Positions 34,207 to 42,784 of a stretch of 64,000 nucleotides of DNA are shown piece by piece. The position numbers were made by a program, and so were the translations under genes. How positions within the stretch are numbered: position 1 is the first letter of the stretch; every line of letters starts with the position of its first letter. Where the stretch lies: the NCBI GenBank assembly GCA_900316575.1, contig ONDJ01000002.1:62001-126000 (forward strand), in the 5' to 3' direction. This DNA is from an uncultured Prevotellaceae bacterium (lineage in GTDB: Bacteria > Bacteroidota > Bacteroidia > Bacteroidales > Bacteroidaceae). The notes beneath the pieces are model-generated. The model saw only the letters and a program-made list of their open reading frames with translations, did not search any database and was not told the origin of the DNA.

Positions 34207-34300
34207 GTGTTAATAAGTTTATTAGTTAAATGGTGTTCTATAGATAGGCTTGTGTACAACAATAGGCCTCTTGAATGAAGCTATACCTGACTGCGCTGTT

Positions 34301-34507
34301 CTACCGCTCACAGCACAGATACTTACACTCATTGTTATGGAAATGGATGCTTTGTAATTCAAAGTCGCAACCAACAACCATGTTGCCAAACGGCAACGAC
34401 AAACCTTGCCTCACATCATATCCATGACGAAAGGCATAGCAATTCAGCGTAGAAGCATCGCAAGCTTCTACGTCACTAAAAGACGAAATGTTACTCAGAA
34501 TTTTCAT
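34301..34507 (-). CDS. Small Cys-containing protein of unknown function (68 residues)
   Basis: Translation starts MKILSNISSFSDVEACDAST and ends NNECKYLCCER. It holds six Cys (positions 16, 23, 47, 61, 65, 66) and has no membrane helix. The ATG at 34507 is the first after the promoter at 34669 and a structured leader of about 150 bases. A small precursor-like N-terminus and Cys-rich end would suit a processed or metal-binding peptide, but no maturation enzyme is adjacent. It could instead be a short regulatory frame ahead of the 237-residue gene. Confidence 0.5.
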   Translation of the reverse strand: MKILSNISSFSDVEACDASTLNCYAFRHGYDVRQGLSLPFGNMVVGCDFELQSIHFHNNECKYLCCER

Positions 34508-34661
34508 AATTCTTATTTTAATTAGATGAATAATTACTACCTAACGATCTAATTCGCATCGATTTTCCCACCGTGGCTATTATGAAAGCTCGGTTGGAGC
34601 GGTACTTAAACCGGCTCTTGATGCTTCAAAAAATCAAAGAACTAACGCTTTCCTACCGAAA
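34508..34661 (-). promoter_or_regulatory. Structured leader of the 68/237-residue unit
   Basis: On the minus strand two folds compete: GAGCCGGT-TTAAGT-ACCGCTC (34617-34597), or pairing of the same CGGTT with AACCG at 34591-34595. A further AATTAGAT/ATCTAATT repeat (34554-34547 and 34527-34520) lies next to the start codon. No known riboswitch class was recognised. Confidence 0.4.
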
Positions 34662-34668
34662 ACGAGTA

Positions 34669-34676
34669 CAAAAGTA
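34669..34676 (-). promoter_or_regulatory. -7 box (TACTTTTG) of the 68/237-residue unit
   Basis: Minus-strand exact TACTTTTG, 162 bases before the ATG at 34507, giving an unusually long leader for this window. Confidence 0.6.
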
Positions 34677-34744
34677 GAAAAGATATTTAAATACGCAAAA
34701 AATATCGTCCTTAAAAGATGCTTACAGATAAGACTTTTTAAGAT

Positions 34745-35977
34745 TTAGCGATAGATAAGGGTGCTGATACGCTTTGTTTGGAAGACTTCTGCTGCAGTGC
34801 TAAGAATTTGCTCTGCGGTGAGGGCTTCTATTTGCTGACAATAGCGGTCTATGTTGAGGGGTTGCCCATGGTGGGCGTAGTATTTGCCAAGACTTATGGC
34901 ATAGTTCTCGAAATTGTCGAGCGAAAGGAGTGTCTGGCGAATGTATTGGCGCTTTGCTGCTTTTAATGCGCGCTGTGAGAGGAGTTGGCTGGCAATGTTG
35001 TGGATTTCTTTGTGAATGAGGCGCAAGCATTGCTCTACGTCTTTGAAATCACTGCCGAAATAAACGGTCCAAAGGCCTGCATCAGGATAGGTTGTAAGGT
35101 AGCTATCAACGCTATAGACCAATCCTGCACGTTCGCGTAGGGAGAGGTTAAGCCGTGAATTAGGGGCAGGCCCTCCGAGCATATTGTTGATGAGTAGAAT
35201 GGCGGGATAACGAGGGTCCATAAAGCCAAAAGTAGGTGCTCCAAGAACTACGTGAGCCTGGTGAGTGTCTTTGTGTATTTCTTGATAGAAACTGGGTGCA
35301 GCCTTTGGCTCAATCGCCTGTTTGGAAGATTTTGAGTCAAGGGGCTGTTCCCTACAAGCTTTTCCTATAAGGGCTCTGCTGATAATTTGCTGGGCTCTTA
35401 TCTCATCAATGTTGCCATATACGTAAAAGACACAGTTATTAGGAAAATAGTGCTTAGAGGCAAAACGAAGGGCATCGGCTGTGGTATATTGACGTAGCCG
35501 CTGAGGATTGCCCAGGATGTCTCTACCCAATGGTTGATCGGGGAAGAGTAAGCGTTCAAAGTCGTCAAAAATGAGTTCCGAGGGGCTGTCGCGGTAGCTT
35601 TCTATTTCGTCGCAGATGACTTCTACTTCTTTGTCAATTTCAGTCTGTGGATAAGTGCTCTGAAAGACTATATCGCAAAGCAAATCGGCTGCCAAGTGAA
35701 AATCTTCGGGTAGCACTTGGGCATAATAGACCGTTTCTTGCTTTGTGGTAAAGGCACTGAGGTCTCCTCCACGCCTTTCAAGGAGTCCTGTGATGGCGCG
35801 CGCCGTACGCTGTTTGGTACCCTTGAAAGCCATGTGCTCCATAAAGTGAGCCATGCCACTGTCAGCAGGCTCTTCATGGCGTGTGCCAGCCTTGACAACG
35901 ATACCACAATAGAGTGCACGCGAGGTGCTTCGCTCTATGATGACTTTCATCCCATTAGGCAAGCTGGCTGTGTACAT
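34745..35977 (-). CDS. M16-family zinc peptidase (mitochondrial processing peptidase-like)
   Basis: 410 residues, the size of single-domain-pair M16B peptidases. The inverted zinc site is HFMEHMAFKG (HxxEH, residues 44-48), with the distal Glu in EVEVICDEIESYRDSP near 118-125. R/Y substrate-binding elements appear near the C-terminal half (RAGLVYSVDSYLTTYPDAG). No signal peptide is evident, so it probably acts in the cytosol. It is last of a same-strand run with the acyltransferase 38 bases upstream. Its stop is followed directly by the promoter region of the preceding unit. Peptide substrate unknown. Confidence 0.93.
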   Translation of the reverse strand: MYTASLPNGMKVIIERSTSRALYCGIVVKAGTRHEEPADSGMAHFMEHMAFKGTKQRTARAITGLLERRGGDLSAFTTKQETVYYAQVLPEDFHLAADLLCDIVFQSTYPQTEIDKEVEVICDEIESYRDSPSELIFDDFERLLFPDQPLGRDILGNPQRLRQYTTADALRFASKHYFPNNCVFYVYGNIDEIRAQQIISRALIGKACREQPLDSKSSKQAIEPKAAPSFYQEIHKDTHQAHVVLGAPTFGFMDPRYPAILLINNMLGGPAPNSRLNLSLRERAGLVYSVDSYLTTYPDAGLWTVYFGSDFKDVEQCLRLIHKEIHNIASQLLSQRALKAAKRQYIRQTLLSLDNFENYAISLGKYYAHHGQPLNIDRYCQQIEALTAEQILSTAAEVFQTKRISTLIYR

Positions 35978-36015
35978 AAGAAGGAGAAAAGAAGATTCTT
36001 TGTTTTAGTTGATTT

Positions 36016-37032
36016 CTACCCTCTGAGATATTTCCAGCCACTCCAAGGCCACTTGTTTTCAGCTCTGTGTGAGAAAGTAACTTGCAAATAGGTTATTGTC
36101 ATAGCAATGCAGAACATGGTCAAGAAGCGGAGTGACCAATGCACTTCTATTCTGGAAAATGGGCTCACAAGAGGAATGTGGTAAAGATAAATCCACATGG
36201 TATTCGAGCCAACAAAGTCTGTTATTCTATTTGCAAGTTTGCTGAAAATTGGACGTAAGAGGTTGAGCAAAAATGAGATTGCACAGCCATAGACCAAGAA
36301 AATGTCTGCTGGCGGGTATTTGTGTTTATTGATAGGCAGGATGGCGTTGTTTTCTGTTGCTATGTGATAAACAAAATAAATTAAAAGTAGTAAAAACCAA
36401 GGAATAGCTGATTTCAACCGCGAATTGGGGTTACCCGCTTGCAGGCCACAAAGGAATACAATGCTGTAGCCTGTAGCATATAGCACAAATTCACGTATAA
36501 AGAATTGAAATGGGGTAGAACTTTCTACGCCGCCAACATATTTGATATATAATGTTTGAGTCACAAGAGCTATGATGCAAAAGAGTGTGATGTTTGGCAA
36601 TTTTCTATAAACATAGAGCAAAGCTGGCGTAAGCAACATAATGAGTAAAAACACTTTGATAATCCACACAAAGCCTATACCACCCAGTAGCAAATAACTC
36701 TCTGCAACCATTCTGAAGTTCAGATTGGTGTTAACCCCAAACATATAAATAATGAAAAAACAGAGCAGGAAATATGCAGTTAGAAAGACATAGAGCGGAA
36801 TTATGAGCCTTGGAGTCCTACGAAGAAGAAACTGCTTTGTGTTGCTTATATACTTTCCTGAAAAACATAGACCCGAAACGAACACCATCAAGGGTACATC
36901 AAATGAGCGAAACTCAAAAAGGGTGTTTGGAAGTCCTTCTCTGTTATGCGCCATCACAATAAGAAAGATGCCAATGAAGCGCATGAAGTCAATAGAGCGA
37001 TCTCGCTGGGATTTAATAGCTGAGTTTTGCAT
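36016..37032 (-). CDS. Acyltransferase-3-type membrane acyltransferase
   Basis: 338 residues with about ten membrane helices. The N-terminal RDRSIDFMRFIGIFLIVMAH, with catalytic-type Arg-Asp and a His on the first helices (D14, R18, H29), and FRSFDVPLMVFVSGLCFSG are the markers of the acyltransferase-3 (OafB/WecH) family. The family adds acetyl or other acyl groups to sugars of O-antigen, peptidoglycan or other surface glycans. Placed 21 bases after the flippase gene, it fits modification of a surface polysaccharide. The acceptor is unknown. Confidence 0.88.
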   Translation of the reverse strand: MQNSAIKSQRDRSIDFMRFIGIFLIVMAHNREGLPNTLFEFRSFDVPLMVFVSGLCFSGKYISNTKQFLLRRTPRLIIPLYVFLTAYFLLCFFIIYMFGVNTNLNFRMVAESYLLLGGIGFVWIIKVFLLIMLLTPALLYVYRKLPNITLFCIIALVTQTLYIKYVGGVESSTPFQFFIREFVLYATGYSIVFLCGLQAGNPNSRLKSAIPWFLLLLIYFVYHIATENNAILPINKHKYPPADIFLVYGCAISFLLNLLRPIFSKLANRITDFVGSNTMWIYLYHIPLVSPFSRIEVHWSLRFLTMFCIAMTITYLQVTFSHRAENKWPWSGWKYLRG

Positions 37033-37053
37033 ATTGTCTGACTCTTGTTGGAT

Positions 37054-38523
37054 TTATTTCTTCTTGTTAACGTTCACCCCTTTCCTCCTGAACTTCCACA
37101 CAGGCATATCATGCCAAAGTATGTGGCCAACAAAGGCGAACAGGATTAGGGTGTTGAGCGTAAGGCGTGTCCACAGGGGCCATTGCGTTGGAATGAGGGT
37201 CATCACGAAGTAGAAGAAAGCTGCAAGGGCTACATAGGTGGCCATGGAGCGCAAAGGATAGTTCACTGGGTAGTAGTGCTGACCAATGATAAAGCTGAGC
37301 AAGAGGGCTGTACCATAGCCCGCTACGCCGCCCCAAGCTGAAGCCATGTAACTGTAATGAGGGATGAATAGGATGTTTACAAGGATGAGCACTGAGCAGC
37401 CTGCGAGAGCGAAAAGGGCATTCCAAAGGGTCCTGTCGGTAAGCTTACACCAAAAGGCTACGTTGAAGTAGAGCCCCATGAGGATTTCGGCTGCCATGAC
37501 GATGGGAACGACGCGCAGGCCTTCCCAATAGCCTGGACTGACGAGATACTTGAGCAAATCCATGTAGGCCATCACCACGAGGAAAGCCAGGAGTGTGAAG
37601 ATGAGGAAGTATTTGGTGGCTTGCGATTGATCCTTCTTGACATCACGATTGTCTTGCCTACTGAATACAAAGGGTTCGTAAGCATAGCGAAAGGCTTGGG
37701 TTATCATGGCCATTATCATGGCTATTTTGACACAGGCTCCATAGATGCCGAGTTGCACTTTGCCTTCTGGTCCCTGCATGATGTGCGGAAAAATGATTTT
37801 GTCGGCTGTTTGGTTGAGCACTCCCGCAAGTCCAAGGATTAGGATGGGCCATGCGTATGCCCACATGGTTTTAACGAGCTCTTTGGAAGCAGTTGGATGG
37901 AAGCCTTTTAGCTCTGGCAGAAGCATAAAGGCTGTAATGAGGGTGGTGAACAAATTGGCGTAGAAGACGTAGCCCACGTGTATGCCAAAGTTGGGCAGGA
38001 ACCTCGGGAGGAGAATAAAGAGTAGCAGATTGAGGCTGATGTTGAGGCCTATGGCAATGAGTTTGATGGTGGCGAAGCGTAATGCTTTTTGCTGATACCT
38101 GAGGTAAGCAAAGGGCATACAAAGGAATGCGTCTATGCCAACAGTGATGGCCATAGCAAGTATGTACTGTGGGTGCTCGTCATAGCCCATAACTTCACTG
38201 ATGGGCTTAAGAAACAGACCTACAAGAAGGATAAAGAGAAGGCTCACGGAACCTACAAGAGTGAGGACTGTGTTGTAGATCTGACGAGAATTTTCATCTT
38301 GTTTGTTGACAAAGCGAAAGAAGGTTGTCTCCATGCCAAATGTGAGCAACACAAGGATGAGTGCCACGTAGGAATAGAGCTCTGTGACGATGCCATATTC
38401 TCCGCTCTGGGCAGCAAAGACGCGGGTGTAGAGAGGTACGAGCAGGTAGTTGAGGAAGCGTCCTATGATGCTGCTCAGGCCGTAGATGGCACTATCTTTT
38501 GCGAGTGACTTGAGGCTTGCCAT
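37054..38523 (-). CDS. Wzx-like polysaccharide flippase (MOP superfamily)
   Basis: 489 residues, with 12-14 predicted membrane helices from SAIYGLSSIIGRFLNYLLVP at residue 12 to the end. The start LKSLAKDSAIYGLSSIIGRF and the segment GEYGIVTELYSYVALILVLLTFGMETTFFRFV are typical of the lipopolysaccharide/oligosaccharide flippases of Bacteroidota. These move undecaprenyl-linked sugar units across the inner membrane. A C-terminal basic tail (KFRRKGVNVNKKK) is cytosolic. It lies between pth and the acyltransferase with gaps of 18 and 21 bases. No glycosyltransferases are adjacent, so it is not part of a visible O-antigen cluster. Confidence 0.88.
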   Translation of the reverse strand: MASLKSLAKDSAIYGLSSIIGRFLNYLLVPLYTRVFAAQSGEYGIVTELYSYVALILVLLTFGMETTFFRFVNKQDENSRQIYNTVLTLVGSVSLLFILLVGLFLKPISEVMGYDEHPQYILAMAITVGIDAFLCMPFAYLRYQQKALRFATIKLIAIGLNISLNLLLFILLPRFLPNFGIHVGYVFYANLFTTLITAFMLLPELKGFHPTASKELVKTMWAYAWPILILGLAGVLNQTADKIIFPHIMQGPEGKVQLGIYGACVKIAMIMAMITQAFRYAYEPFVFSRQDNRDVKKDQSQATKYFLIFTLLAFLVVMAYMDLLKYLVSPGYWEGLRVVPIVMAAEILMGLYFNVAFWCKLTDRTLWNALFALAGCSVLILVNILFIPHYSYMASAWGGVAGYGTALLLSFIIGQHYYPVNYPLRSMATYVALAAFFYFVMTLIPTQWPLWTRLTLNTLILFAFVGHILWHDMPVWKFRRKGVNVNKKK

Positions 38524-38541
38524 GGAGAGATGGATAGGATT

Positions 38542-39105
38542 TTATTTGCCGTTGAATTGATTCATGGTGCGATCTATGCCTTGCAGGGCGAAGCTTTTGA
38601 CGGCTTCTACGGCAATGGGGATGCGCTCTTTCAGGATTTGCTCTTCTTCTTGTGTGAAAGGACTGAGCACATAATCGATCTGTGCCCCACGTGGAAACTC
38701 TCCTCCTATGCCTATGCGCAGACGTGCATACTGCTGACTGGCGAGTTGTTGGGTGATGGAACGCAGTCCGTTGTGTCCTCCTTCGCTGCCTGAGGCTTTT
38801 ATGCGCAAAGCGCCAAGGGGGAGGGCTAGGTCGTCAACGACGATGAGCAAACGCTGTGGGTCGATGTTCTTTTGATTCATCCAGTAGCGCACAGCGTTGC
38901 CTGAAAGGTTCATGTAGGTGCTGGGCTTGAGCAGGATGAGGTTTTGATTCTTCACTCTGACCTCTGTGATAAATCCATAACGGCGGTCACTAAAAACAGC
39001 ATTGGATGCCTCGGCAAGGGCATCCAACACGCGAAAACCTATGTTGTGGCGGGTGGCGGCATATTCATCGCCTATGTTGCCCAAGCCCACAATCAGATTG
39101 TTCAT
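38542..39105 (-). CDS. pth: Peptidyl-tRNA hydrolase
   Basis: 187 residues, standard length. It releases tRNA from stalled peptidyl-tRNA in the cytosol. [19 protein letters not shown] (residues 6-24) holds the catalytic His; [15 protein letters not shown] near 58-72 and [28 protein letters not shown] near 92-119, with the catalytic Asp, are family signatures. Its stop is 18 bases before the flippase gene, so it heads the flippase-acyltransferase-M16 run. Upstream lies the L25 gene with a terminator hairpin between. Confidence 0.96.
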   Translation of the reverse strand: MNNLIVGLGNIGDEYAATRHNIGFRVLDALAEASNAVFSDRRYGFITEVRVKNQNLILLKPSTYMNLSGNAVRYWMNQKNIDPQRLLIVVDDLALPLGALRIKASGSEGGHNGLRSITQQLASQQYARLRIGIGGEFPRGAQIDYVLSPFTQEEEQILKERIPIAVEAVKSFALQGIDRTMNQFNGK

Positions 39106-39163
39106 CTTGGCACTTTTATGATATATAATAAGGTGCTTTTCCTGAAAAAGTGAAGCTAAAGGG

Positions 39164-39185
39164 GAGGTGGCCTTCTTGCCACCTC
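39164..39185 (-). terminator. Terminator hairpin between rplY and pth
   Basis: GAGGTGGC (39164-39171) and GCCACCTC (39178-39185) with a six-base loop, extended by GGG/CCC. On the minus strand it is followed by CCCCTTTAGC and later TTTTT. Confidence 0.6.
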
Positions 39186-39224
39186 TGCCCTTAAGCCTAA
39201 GCAGGTGGGAATTTTATTAGCTGA

Positions 39225-39827
39225 TTAAGCCTGAGCTGCTGCCTGATCGGCCGCCGAACGGGCTGCACGTGTCATCTTAATGGTGATCACGACAACTTCC
39301 TTGGGAGTTACGAGCTCCATGTTCTCAAAGCTGAGTTCGCCTACCTTGATGCTCTTGCCTAATTCAAGGTGTGAAACGTCAATAGTGAGCTTTTCGGGAA
39401 TGTCGGTGTACTTGGCACGTACATCGAGTTTACGAAGCATGGCTGTCAAGCGACCACCGGCACGCACACCAGGAGCCAAACCTGCTGTTTGAATGGGCAC
39501 GCCCATAACGATAGGCTTCTCGGGAGTCACTTCGTAGAAGTCAACGTGGAGCACATTGTCCTTGACGGGATGAAATTGGATTTCTTTGACTACAGCCTTG
39601 TGCTCTGTGCCGTCGATGTTAACGTTCACGAGATAGATGTGGGGAGTGAATACTACTTTGTTGATCTCCTTTTCACTTACAGAAAAGGCTGTAGCTTCGG
39701 GCAGTCCGTTTTCACCGCGCTTTTCTCCGTAGAGTACGCAGGGTACAAGTCCTTCACGACGCATTTGGCGGGCTGCCTTTTTGCCTCCGGGCACGCGCTC
39801 GGTGCCTTTGATTGCAATTTCTTTCAT
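39225..39827 (-). CDS. rplY: 50S ribosomal protein L25 (CTC form)
   Basis: 200 residues, the long two-domain Ctc form rather than the ~95-residue E. coli form. The N-terminal domain binds 5S rRNA (KEIAIKGTERVPGGKKAARQ, VPCVLYG near 30); the C-terminal Ctc domain starts near residue 95 (PIVMGVPIQTAGLAPGVRAGG). The tail is Ala-rich (ARSAADQAAAQA). The pairing with pth just downstream is conserved in many bacteria. Promoter at 39926 and a leader of about 90 bases. Confidence 0.95.
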   Translation of the reverse strand: MKEIAIKGTERVPGGKKAARQMRREGLVPCVLYGEKRGENGLPEATAFSVSEKEINKVVFTPHIYLVNVNIDGTEHKAVVKEIQFHPVKDNVLHVDFYEVTPEKPIVMGVPIQTAGLAPGVRAGGRLTAMLRKLDVRAKYTDIPEKLTIDVSHLELGKSIKVGELSFENMELVTPKEVVVITIKMTRAARSAADQAAAQA

Positions 39828-39925
39828 TGTTTTAGTTTTTGTGTTACTCTAAATTAAGTTGTTTGTTCGCTTAATTCGCCATCACACTGGGGCTATGTCC
39901 GCGCCCCTCAGCGGCAAATCGGCTG

Positions 39926-39933
39926 CAAAAGTA
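39926..39933 (-). promoter_or_regulatory. -7 box (TACTTTTG) of rplY
   Basis: Minus-strand exact TACTTTTG, 99 bases before the ATG at 39827. The leader shows GGGCGCGGACATAGCCCC near 39890-39907, a possible hairpin typical of ribosomal-protein leaders; no known motif was recognised. Confidence 0.6.
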
Positions 39934-40039
39934 GGTAATGGCCGTGGATTAACCAAAAGTTTGCAACTATTATCTCATAGATGAGCGCGTTTTTGTGCAA
40001 AAAGACGTGGAAGGTTTTGCTTAAGCGAGTGAAGGTGTT

Positions 40040-40047
40040 TACTTTTG
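40040..40047 (+). promoter_or_regulatory. -7 box (TACTTTTG) of the second sulfatase gene
   Basis: Exact TACTTTTG, 58 bases before the ATG at 40105, which excludes the in-frame ATG at 40045 as start. Confidence 0.65.
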
Positions 40048-40104
40048 CCGATATTGCGATTGCATTTATTGACTTACAGGACTTCTATAAAAACCTTCCT
40101 GCCT

Positions 40105-42261
40105 ATGAAACCTTTTACGCTTTCTTTGCTTCCCTGTCTGGGTGTTGCGGCGAGTGCCTTGGCGCAGACGGCTCAGCGTCCTAATGTCATTTTTCTCATT
40201 GCTGACGACTTAGGCTATGGCGACCTCTCGTGCTATGGGGCCACAAGAATTTCCACACCCTGCATTGACAGTATTGCGGCTCATGGCGTGAGGTTTACGG
40301 ACGCTCATGCTTGCGCCTCTACAAGCACGCCTTCGCGCTACTCACTGCTGACGGGAGAATACGCCTTTCGCCGTCCGGGCACTGACATTGCTCCTGGCAA
40401 TGAGGGCATGATTATCAAGCCCCATCAATACACAATGGCCGACATGTTTCAGAGTGCAGGCTATCGCACGGCAGCCATTGGCAAGTGGCACCTGGGCTTA
40501 GGCAGTGTAGGCGGACAGCAGGACTGGAATGGTGAATTAGACTGGACACCACGCGATATTGGTTTTGACTACCATTACCTCATGGCTGCCACTGCCGACC
40601 GTGTGCCCACGGTTTTTGTGGAGCAAGGGCGCGTGGCCAATCACGATCCTGAGCATCCCCTCTACGTCTCTTATTCTCGCAACTTTACGGGCGAGCCCAC
40701 AGGAAGTGCCAATCCCGAACTCCTCTATAACCTCAAGTCAAGTCATGGCCACAATCAAGCCATTGTAAACGGCATAGGACGCATAGGCTATCAGACTGGC
40801 GGGGGACGAGCACTATGGAAAGACGAAATCCTGGCCGACAGCATCATTGCCAAAAGCGTGGAATTTATGGCTAATTGCGGCGATGAACCTTTCTTTATCT
40901 ATCTGTGTACGAACGATCCGCATGTGCCGCGCTGGCCCGCCGACCGATTTAGAGGCCAGAGCGTGATGGGACTGCGTGGAGACGCCATCCTTCAATTCGA
41001 CTACACCGTAGGAGCCATAGCCAAAGCGCTTGACAGCTTGGGAATAGCCGACAACACACTGATGGTCATCACCAGCGACAACGGACCCGTGCTCGACGAT
41101 GGCTATCAAGACCAAGCCGTAGAGCTCCTAGGCACTCACAAGCCAGGAGGCCCATGGCGAGGCGGAAAATACAGCATGTTTGAAGCAGGAACCTGCGTGC
41201 CCTTCATTGTTAACTGGCCCGCCAGAATCAAGGAAGGAAAAGTGTCAGATGCCTTAGTGTCGCACATTGACGATATCGCTTCGTTTGCAGCATTAGTGGG
41301 TGTAGAACTGCCCTTAGGAGCAGCCTACGACAGCGAAAACCACATCACGACATGGCTGGGCGAAGACACGCAAAACAGAGACCTTGTAGTAGAAATGGCG
41401 CAGTCGCGAGCACTCTCCATTCGCAACAAGAGCTGGAAACTCCTTGAACCCAGCAATGGCGGAGCCACACAAGGGCAAACAGGCATTGAAACCGGCTATT
41501 CAGGTTCACCACAGCTCTACAACCTGCGCACCTCAAAGTATGAGAGCAACAACGTCTATAGATCTCAACCAGCCATGGCACGACGCATGGAAGAACGATT
41601 GGCCAACATACGCCAACCACTCACCAGTGCCGACACTTGTTTCTGGTACTACCTCTACACCCCCGACCGTCCACGCTATGCCACCTCACAAGGAGCAGGC
41701 CAAGGCATCATCGGCGAGAGTGAACCACAAGGCGAAACCTCACAGTGGAAATTCGTGCTCCGAGCTGATGGCACCTACAACATCATCAACCGAGCCGACA
41801 AATCCTATATCATACCAGGAAACGTAACCACCCCAGCAGAGCAAATCAAAACTGCAACCGAGCAGCCAGCCACAGGGTGGACACTCACCACAAGCGGAAA
41901 GATGAACTGCCTCTTTGCAGTAGTCAACGGCACCTCACAGCTCAACCAAGGCGAAACCTCAAACAGCTGGCGCGTGCTCAACTGGGGCAACGGCACCAAC
42001 ACCAGTGACGTAGGTTGTCGCTACGCAGCCGTATTTGCCACCGCCACAGCAGGCGAAAGCGCCACAGGCATAGCCGCCACACCCCTCATGCCTTCAACCC
42101 AGCTCAGCATTCAGCAGGGGCAATTCATCAACAGTCTCACGGGGCGTCCCGTAGAAGTCTTTGCCATCAACGGCAAGCGCATCGTAGCCACCAGCCTCTC
42201 AAGACTCCACGGCATCTACATCATCAAAGACGGCACCCAAACCTACAAAGTAAGCTTCTAA
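40105..42261 (+). CDS. Ser-type S1-family sulfatase with ricin-like and T9SS-like C-terminal modules
   Basis: 718 residues from the ATG at 40105. A signal peptide ends in SALAQ near residue 21. The sulfatase core begins AQRPNVIFLIADDLGYGDLSCYG. The active-site motif is STPSRYSLLTGE with Ser74 converted to formylglycine by an anaerobic maturase not seen here. AIGKWHLG near 136 and MVITSDNGPV near 322 are further signatures, as is HKPGGPWRGGKYSMFE near 349. The core (to about residue 500) is arylsulfatase A-like. Residues about 520-665 form a ricin-like beta-trefoil (WKFVLRADGTYNIINRADKS), and the last ~45 are a sorting-type tail (VEVFAINGKRIVATS...GIYIIKDGTQTYKVSF). It probably acts on sulfated host glycans. 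Confidence 0.92.
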   Translation: MKPFTLSLLPCLGVAASALAQTAQRPNVIFLIADDLGYGDLSCYGATRISTPCIDSIAAHGVRFTDAHACASTSTPSRYSLLTGEYAFRRPGTDIAPGNEGMIIKPHQYTMADMFQSAGYRTAAIGKWHLGLGSVGGQQDWNGELDWTPRDIGFDYHYLMAATADRVPTVFVEQGRVANHDPEHPLYVSYSRNFTGEPTGSANPELLYNLKSSHGHNQAIVNGIGRIGYQTGGGRALWKDEILADSIIAKSVEFMANCGDEPFFIYLCTNDPHVPRWPADRFRGQSVMGLRGDAILQFDYTVGAIAKALDSLGIADNTLMVITSDNGPVLDDGYQDQAVELLGTHKPGGPWRGGKYSMFEAGTCVPFIVNWPARIKEGKVSDALVSHIDDIASFAALVGVELPLGAAYDSENHITTWLGEDTQNRDLVVEMAQSRALSIRNKSWKLLEPSNGGATQGQTGIETGYSGSPQLYNLRTSKYESNNVYRSQPAMARRMEERLANIRQPLTSADTCFWYYLYTPDRPRYATSQGAGQGIIGESEPQGETSQWKFVLRADGTYNIINRADKSYIIPGNVTTPAEQIKTATEQPATGWTLTTSGKMNCLFAVVNGTSQLNQGETSNSWRVLNWGNGTNTSDVGCRYAAVFATATAGESATGIAATPLMPSTQLSIQQGQFINSLTGRPVEVFAINGKRIVATSLSRLHGIYIIKDGTQTYKVSF

Positions 42262-42395
42262 GCCTACACAGAGATTATAATTGCAAAAAGATTTCAGATT
42301 GTTCTCCCCGTGAGAGCAAACTGAAACCTTTACTGCATTTTAAAGGTGGCGCATAAAAAACGTTATTCGTCAGGGCAAAAAGTTTCGCGCAAGCA

Positions 42396-42588
42396 CACTA
42401 TAATCGCCTCACTACCGCAAAAACCAAGGCTATCTTTGGATGGTTACACGCAAATAGCCCTATCGTTGCTGAAACACTATAGGGCCTTTTCGCGTGCGCG
42501 CCGTACGAAAATTACGTGAACACCGTACGATGCGCACCGAAAACATAGGCTGCTTCGTGCAAAGACATAGCGTATTATTTAGCGAAAG
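42396..42588 (-). repeat. Dispersed palindromic repeat, copy 2 (inverted relative to copy 1)
   Basis: Aligns in reverse orientation with 13293-13506, but lacks the extra ~22-base unit. Its own palindromic core is GTGCGCGCCGTACG (42494-42507) and CGTACGATGCGCAC (42524-42537). It begins 134 bases after the sulfatase stop; 42262-42395 contains no recognisable gene. Confidence 0.8.
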
Positions 42589-42698
42589 TCTCTGACTGAA
42601 CAACGACGTAGCTCCTTTCGGAAGATCTCCTTGAAAGCTCCCAGGCTCTTGTCAACCACCACAACATTGATGGTACCCGCCCCTATCAAATATTTCAT
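42579..42698 (-). CDS. Doubtful 39-residue frame beside repeat copy 2
   Basis: Reads MKYLIGAGTINVVVVDKSLG and ends CSVRDFR. Its stop codon is inside the repeat. The frame ending RKFFLRGFR at repeat copy 1 (13264-13302) stops at the same CTTTCGCTAA. It may be a remnant of a gene mobilised with the repeat. No family recognised. Confidence 0.2.
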   Translation of the reverse strand: MKYLIGAGTINVVVVDKSLGAFKEIFRKELRRCSVRDFR

Positions 42699-42745
42699 TG
42701 CGTATAACTTTTCTTTAGGCAAAGAGCAACACTTTGCTTTTTTTG

Positions 42746-42753
42746 TATCTTTG
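42746..42753 (+). promoter_or_regulatory. -7 box (TATCTTTG) of the four-helix-bundle gene
   Basis: TATCTTTG, 32 bases before the ATG at 42785, which places the in-frame codons at 42734 outside the transcript. Confidence 0.6.
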
Positions 42754-42784
42754 CACCGACATTAGTCCGCAAACGACAAGCACA

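Noticed and set aside
34301..34507. 68-residue frame as a lanthipeptide or similar precursor
   Set aside because: No modifying enzyme, protease or exporter gene is adjacent; kept only as an unrecognised small protein.
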